Shown here: positions 61,426 to 64,000 of the stretch, piece by piece
Numbering within the stretch: the stretch's first letter is position 1
Layout of the letters: every line of letters begins with the position of its first letter
Made by a program: the position numbers and the translations under genes
Notes under the pieces: generated by a model
Seen by the model: the letters and a program-made list of their open reading frames with translations, nothing else
Told to the model about the DNA's origin: nothing
Databases searched by the model: none
Source of the DNA: Pseudomonas sp. 7P_10.2_Bac1
GTDB taxonomy: Bacteria > Pseudomonadota > Gammaproteobacteria > Pseudomonadales > Pseudomonadaceae
Direction of reading: 5' to 3'
Assembly: GCF_025465935.1 (NCBI RefSeq)
Contig: NZ_JANLNV010000090.1
Span: 233,223-297,222 of the forward strand
DNA: 64,000 bases

Positions 61426-61923
61426 TCAGCGCTTTTCAAACAGATTCAGGATCTTGGGCATCACGCTGAAAATGCAAAAGGCCAGCAACGTACTGAACAC
61501 TGCCGTTGACTCTCGGCCCATGCCGGCCGCCACCCCGATGGCCGCGGTCATCCACAGGCCCGCAGCGGTGGTCAGGCCCTTGACATGCTCATCATCTGCG
61601 CCGCCAAACCGGGATTTGAGAATAGTCCCTGCGCCCAAAAAACCAATGCCGGCGATCACACCCTGCACCACCCGACTCATGGCATCCTCTTGTGCGCCGG
61701 ACATTTGCGGCACCAGCACAAACAAAGCCGCGCCCAGCGCCACCAGCATATGCGTGCGCACCCCTGCCGCTTTGCCCTGCTGCTCGCGCTCAAAGCCCAA
61801 AATTCCGCCCAACACAGCCGCGATCAACAGGCGGACAGTAATTTGAGTCAATTGCCGGGCATCCGTAATGTCAGCGAACTCCGCCACCAGCGTGAGCCAG
61901 ACTTCATGCAGCCATGCATCCAT
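61426..61923 (-). CDS. MgtC/SapB-family membrane protein
   Basis: A protein of 165 residues. The membrane part has four to five helices with the family motifs VRLLIAAVLGGILGFEREQQGKAAGVRTHMLVALGAALF (N-terminal) and GVIAGIGFLGAGTILK, then TTAAGLWMTAAIGVAAGMG. It lacks the long C-terminal soluble domain of Salmonella MgtC and so belongs to the short SapB-like branch, whose role (Mg homeostasis, acid or macrophage survival) is inferred from family only. It is monocistronic. Confidence 0.9.
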   Translation of the reverse strand: MDAWLHEVWLTLVAEFADITDARQLTQITVRLLIAAVLGGILGFEREQQGKAAGVRTHMLVALGAALFVLVPQMSGAQEDAMSRVVQGVIAGIGFLGAGTILKSRFGGADDEHVKGLTTAAGLWMTAAIGVAAGMGRESTAVFSTLLAFCIFSVMPKILNLFEKR

Positions 61924-62263
61924 TTCCTGGGCCTCCGGGATTAACGTTGAGCCTGTTCATGTTTAACACCTCAGCGAGAGAATCGTTCACGCGTGGCTGC
62001 TTAAACGTGTCATCGGGCCCGTTCGAGGTCTATTGCTCCGAGTGGCTCATCAGCCCCTCTCAACACCGCGTATGGCTGGGCATGCAGGCGCCTGACGGAT
62101 TGCCGCAAACACACCTCCCCGTTAATCTGGTCTGCTTTTTAATCAGATAGCTGAGTCTGGTATGCAAACAGTTCGCAGGCGATAGTGCTGATCATTTATA
62201 CCGTTGATTGGTTAAACCCTACCCGGTAGCCGCTTGCCCCAGAACTAGCCGAGCTTTTTGTCC

Positions 62264-63673
62264 ATGAAACGCTACGAGAAATTTGCTGACGATATTGCCG
62301 AACTGATCCGCTCCGGTGTGTTGGGCCCTGGCCAGCGCGTGCCGTCGGTGCGCTATGCGAGCCAGACGTATGGGGTGAGCCCCTCGACGGTGTTCCAGGC
62401 GTATTACCTGCTCGAGCGCCGCGGCCTGATTCGTGCCAAGCCGCGCTCGGGGTATTTCGTCAACACTCACGCGCCCAGCCCGTTTAATGAACCGGAGGTC
62501 AGCAGCCACCCGACCGAGTCCACCCAAGTGGATGTCAGTGATCTGGTGTTTTCGGTGCTGGACTCCATCAAAGACCCGAATACCGTGCCTTTGGGCTCGG
62601 CCTTCCCAAGCCCCACGCTGTTCCCGCTGCAGCGTCTGGCCCGTTCCATGGCCACCGCCAGCCGCGAGATGGACCCGCGCATGGTGGTCACTGACATGTC
62701 GCCGGGCAACCCGCAGTTACGTCGGCAGATTGCTCTGCGCTATATGGTGGGTGGGCTGATGCTGCCCATGGAAGAGTTGCTGATCACCAATGGCGCGCTG
62801 GAAGCCCTGAACCTGTGCCTGCAAGCGGTGACAGAGCCTGGCGATCTGGTGGCCATTGAAGCACCGGCCTTTTACGCCTGCTTGCAGGTGTTGGAACGCT
62901 TGAAACTCAAGGCCGTGGAAATCCCGGTTCACCCCCGTGACGGCATGGACCTGGACGCCCTGGCACAAACCCTGGCACGGCACCCGATCAAGGCCGTGTG
63001 GTGCATGACCAGTTTTCAAAACCCGATTGGTGCCACCGTTCCCGAATCCAAAAAACAGGCCTTAGTCGAACTCTTGCGTGTGCATCAAGTGCCCCTGATT
63101 GAAGACGATGTGTACGCCGAGCTGTACTTCGGCCAGCACGCGCCGAAGCCGGCCAAAGCGTTCGATTCCGAAGGGCTGGTGATGCATTGCGGCTCATTCG
63201 CCAAGAGCCTGGCCCCGGGGTATCGCGTGGGCTGGGTGGCGGCCGGGCGCTTTGCGCAGAAAGTCGAGCGACTGAAGTTGATGACGTCACTGTGCCCTTC
63301 GATGCCGGCACAAGCAGCGATTGCCGATTACTTGCAGCACGGCGGCTACGACCGTCATTTAAGGCGCCTGCGCGATGCACTGGAAGATCAGCAAAGCGCG
63401 ATGCTGGTGGCAATTGCGCGTTACTTCCCGGCGCAAACACGGGTCAGCAAACCGGCGGGGGGGTATTTCTTGTGGCTTGAACTGCCTGAACAGACGGACT
63501 CGCTCAAGCTGTTTCAGATGGCCTTGGCTCAAGGCATCAGCATTGCGCCGGGGCCGATTTTTTCGGCGACCCAACGTTTTAGAAACTGCATTCGCCTGAA
63601 CTACGGCAGCCCGTGGGATGAAACCAGTGAACGCGCCATGGAAACACTGGGGAAGATTGTCCGGTCTTTTTAG
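62264..63673 (+). CDS. MocR-type GntR/aminotransferase transcriptional regulator
   Basis: A protein of 469 residues. The winged helix-turn-helix of the GntR type is at 1-75 (DIAELIRSGVLGPGQRVPSVRYASQTYGVSPSTVFQAYYLLERRGLI), a linker of about 30 residues follows, then a fold-type I PLP domain with the Schiff-base lysine K314 in GSFAKSLAPGYRVGW and RLNYG near the end. It probably senses an amino acid or vitamin B6 compound. The ATG at 62264 was used. The last 95 bp overlap the end of the minus-strand frame at the window edge, which is unusual for two real genes. The target is unknown; no aminotransferase-pathway gene is adjacent. Confidence 0.92.
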   Translation: MKRYEKFADDIAELIRSGVLGPGQRVPSVRYASQTYGVSPSTVFQAYYLLERRGLIRAKPRSGYFVNTHAPSPFNEPEVSSHPTESTQVDVSDLVFSVLDSIKDPNTVPLGSAFPSPTLFPLQRLARSMATASREMDPRMVVTDMSPGNPQLRRQIALRYMVGGLMLPMEELLITNGALEALNLCLQAVTEPGDLVAIEAPAFYACLQVLERLKLKAVEIPVHPRDGMDLDALAQTLARHPIKAVWCMTSFQNPIGATVPESKKQALVELLRVHQVPLIEDDVYAELYFGQHAPKPAKAFDSEGLVMHCGSFAKSLAPGYRVGWVAAGRFAQKVERLKLMTSLCPSMPAQAAIADYLQHGGYDRHLRRLRDALEDQQSAMLVAIARYFPAQTRVSKPAGGYFLWLELPEQTDSLKLFQMALAQGISIAPGPIFSATQRFRNCIRLNYGSPWDETSERAMETLGKIVRSF

Positions 63674-64000
63674 ACACACGCCACAGGGCATAGGAATCTA
63701 CAGTTTGTGTAGTCGCTGCTGATGAATGGATCACCACATAGGTAACGGGTTTTGGGTCGATTCCGGTGTACACCGGGATAACGACTGAATACTTGGGTAC
63801 ATATCCATTGGATGGGTAATGGCCACTTAGGGTTACGGCCTCACCCCTCGGTGCCTCGCCGTAAGGGCGAAACCTGTAGATCGGCGTTGCGCATTCAATG
63901 GATATGTACACCGATCCCATAAAAGCGTTTTGGGCGAGTTCGCAGCCTGCGGTAGTGACTACAGGTTTGTAGTAAACAGGGTCACTGAGTACATATCCAT
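63579..64000 (-). CDS. Unrecognised repetitive protein, C-terminal part (partial)
   Basis: An open frame enters from the right edge and stays open to the TGA at 63579 (140 codons; N-terminus missing). Two segments look repeated: SNGYVPKYSVVIPVYTG and GYVLSDPVYYKPVVTTAG, both beta-rich with Gly-Tyr-Val starts, so it may be a multi-repeat beta-sandwich or surface protein. Codon use has more A/T in third positions than the neighbours (many GTA, CCT, ACT, AGT), suggesting acquired DNA. The C-terminus overlaps the MocR gene tail by 95 bp, so a nearer true stop or a decayed gene cannot be excluded. I do not recognise the family. Confidence 0.55.
   Translation of the reverse strand, partial: GYVLSDPVYYKPVVTTAGCELAQNAFMGSVYISIECATPIYRFRPYGEAPRGEAVTLSGHYPSNGYVPKYSVVIPVYTGIDPKPVTYVVIHSSAATTQTVDSYALWRVSKKTGQSSPVFPWRVHWFHPTGCRSSGECSF

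Noticed and set aside
1..64000. CRISPR array, rRNA, tRNA, integrase or insertion-sequence transposase
   Set aside because: No regularly spaced repeats, no cloverleaf or rRNA-like stretch and no transposase frame were seen; small RNAs could still be missed by eye.

Overview
The window is chromosomal DNA from a Pseudomonas species, most likely of the fluorescens/fragi lineage. This is inferred from a muxABC-opmB efflux operon, a GlgE-type trehalose/alpha-glucan cluster, FecI/FecR/TonB-receptor iron modules, DUF2789/DUF2934-type small genes, a MucR-like MHYT-GGDEF-EAL protein, and short palindromic repeats typical of that group. I saw no rRNA, tRNA, CRISPR array, phage or intact insertion sequence.

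Layout. 1-2.9 kb: an iron-signalling module (FecI-like sigma factor, FecR-like anti-sigma, TonB-dependent receptor cut by the window edge). 3-8.7 kb: an SDR oxidoreductase, the MucR-like protein, and a LysR regulator divergent from a DHA2-type MFS exporter. 8.8-14.3 kb: a patchwork of small uncharacterised genes, a DUF2235 (Tle1-like) hydrolase, a DksA-like protein lacking two zinc cysteines, and two copies of a MITE-like repeat (the first lies at 6.03 kb). 14.3-16.4 kb: a candidate small RNA ending in a strong terminator, an HPP-family membrane protein and a diguanylate cyclase. 16.5-25.7 kb: the muxA-muxB-muxC-opmB operon. 26-29.4 kb: tpx, a DUF3313 lipoprotein, transaldolase and a methyltransferase. 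29.4-33.5 kb: a second, complete FecI/FecR/receptor module. 33.6-38.2 kb: an SdaC-like transporter, a DUF4946 protein, an MDR oxidoreductase with an AraC regulator, and a DUF411 protein.

38.6-61.0 kb is the centrepiece, two convergent blocks for trehalose and alpha-glucan metabolism. Plus strand: glgA, treZ, malQ, treY, a DUF2934 gene and glgX. Minus strand: glgE, a treS-maltokinase fusion and glgB. Together they can convert trehalose to maltose, phosphorylate it, polymerise maltose-1-phosphate (GlgE), branch the glucan (GlgB), debranch it (GlgX), rearrange the oligosaccharides (MalQ) and return linear glucan to trehalose (TreY/TreZ). No glgC is present in the window. Between glgX and glgB sits a tightly coupled cassette (acyl-CoA-dehydrogenase-like protein, PIG-L/LmbE deacetylase, NodS-like methyltransferase, family-2 glycosyltransferase, then an EEP phosphodiesterase) that looks like a small uncharacterised glycoconjugate pathway and is the best candidate for an undescribed system here.

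61.2-64 kb: a proline-rich microprotein, an MgtC/SapB-family membrane protein, a MocR-type regulator, and at the edge the C-terminal part of an unrecognised, internally repetitive protein with codon use unlike its neighbours.
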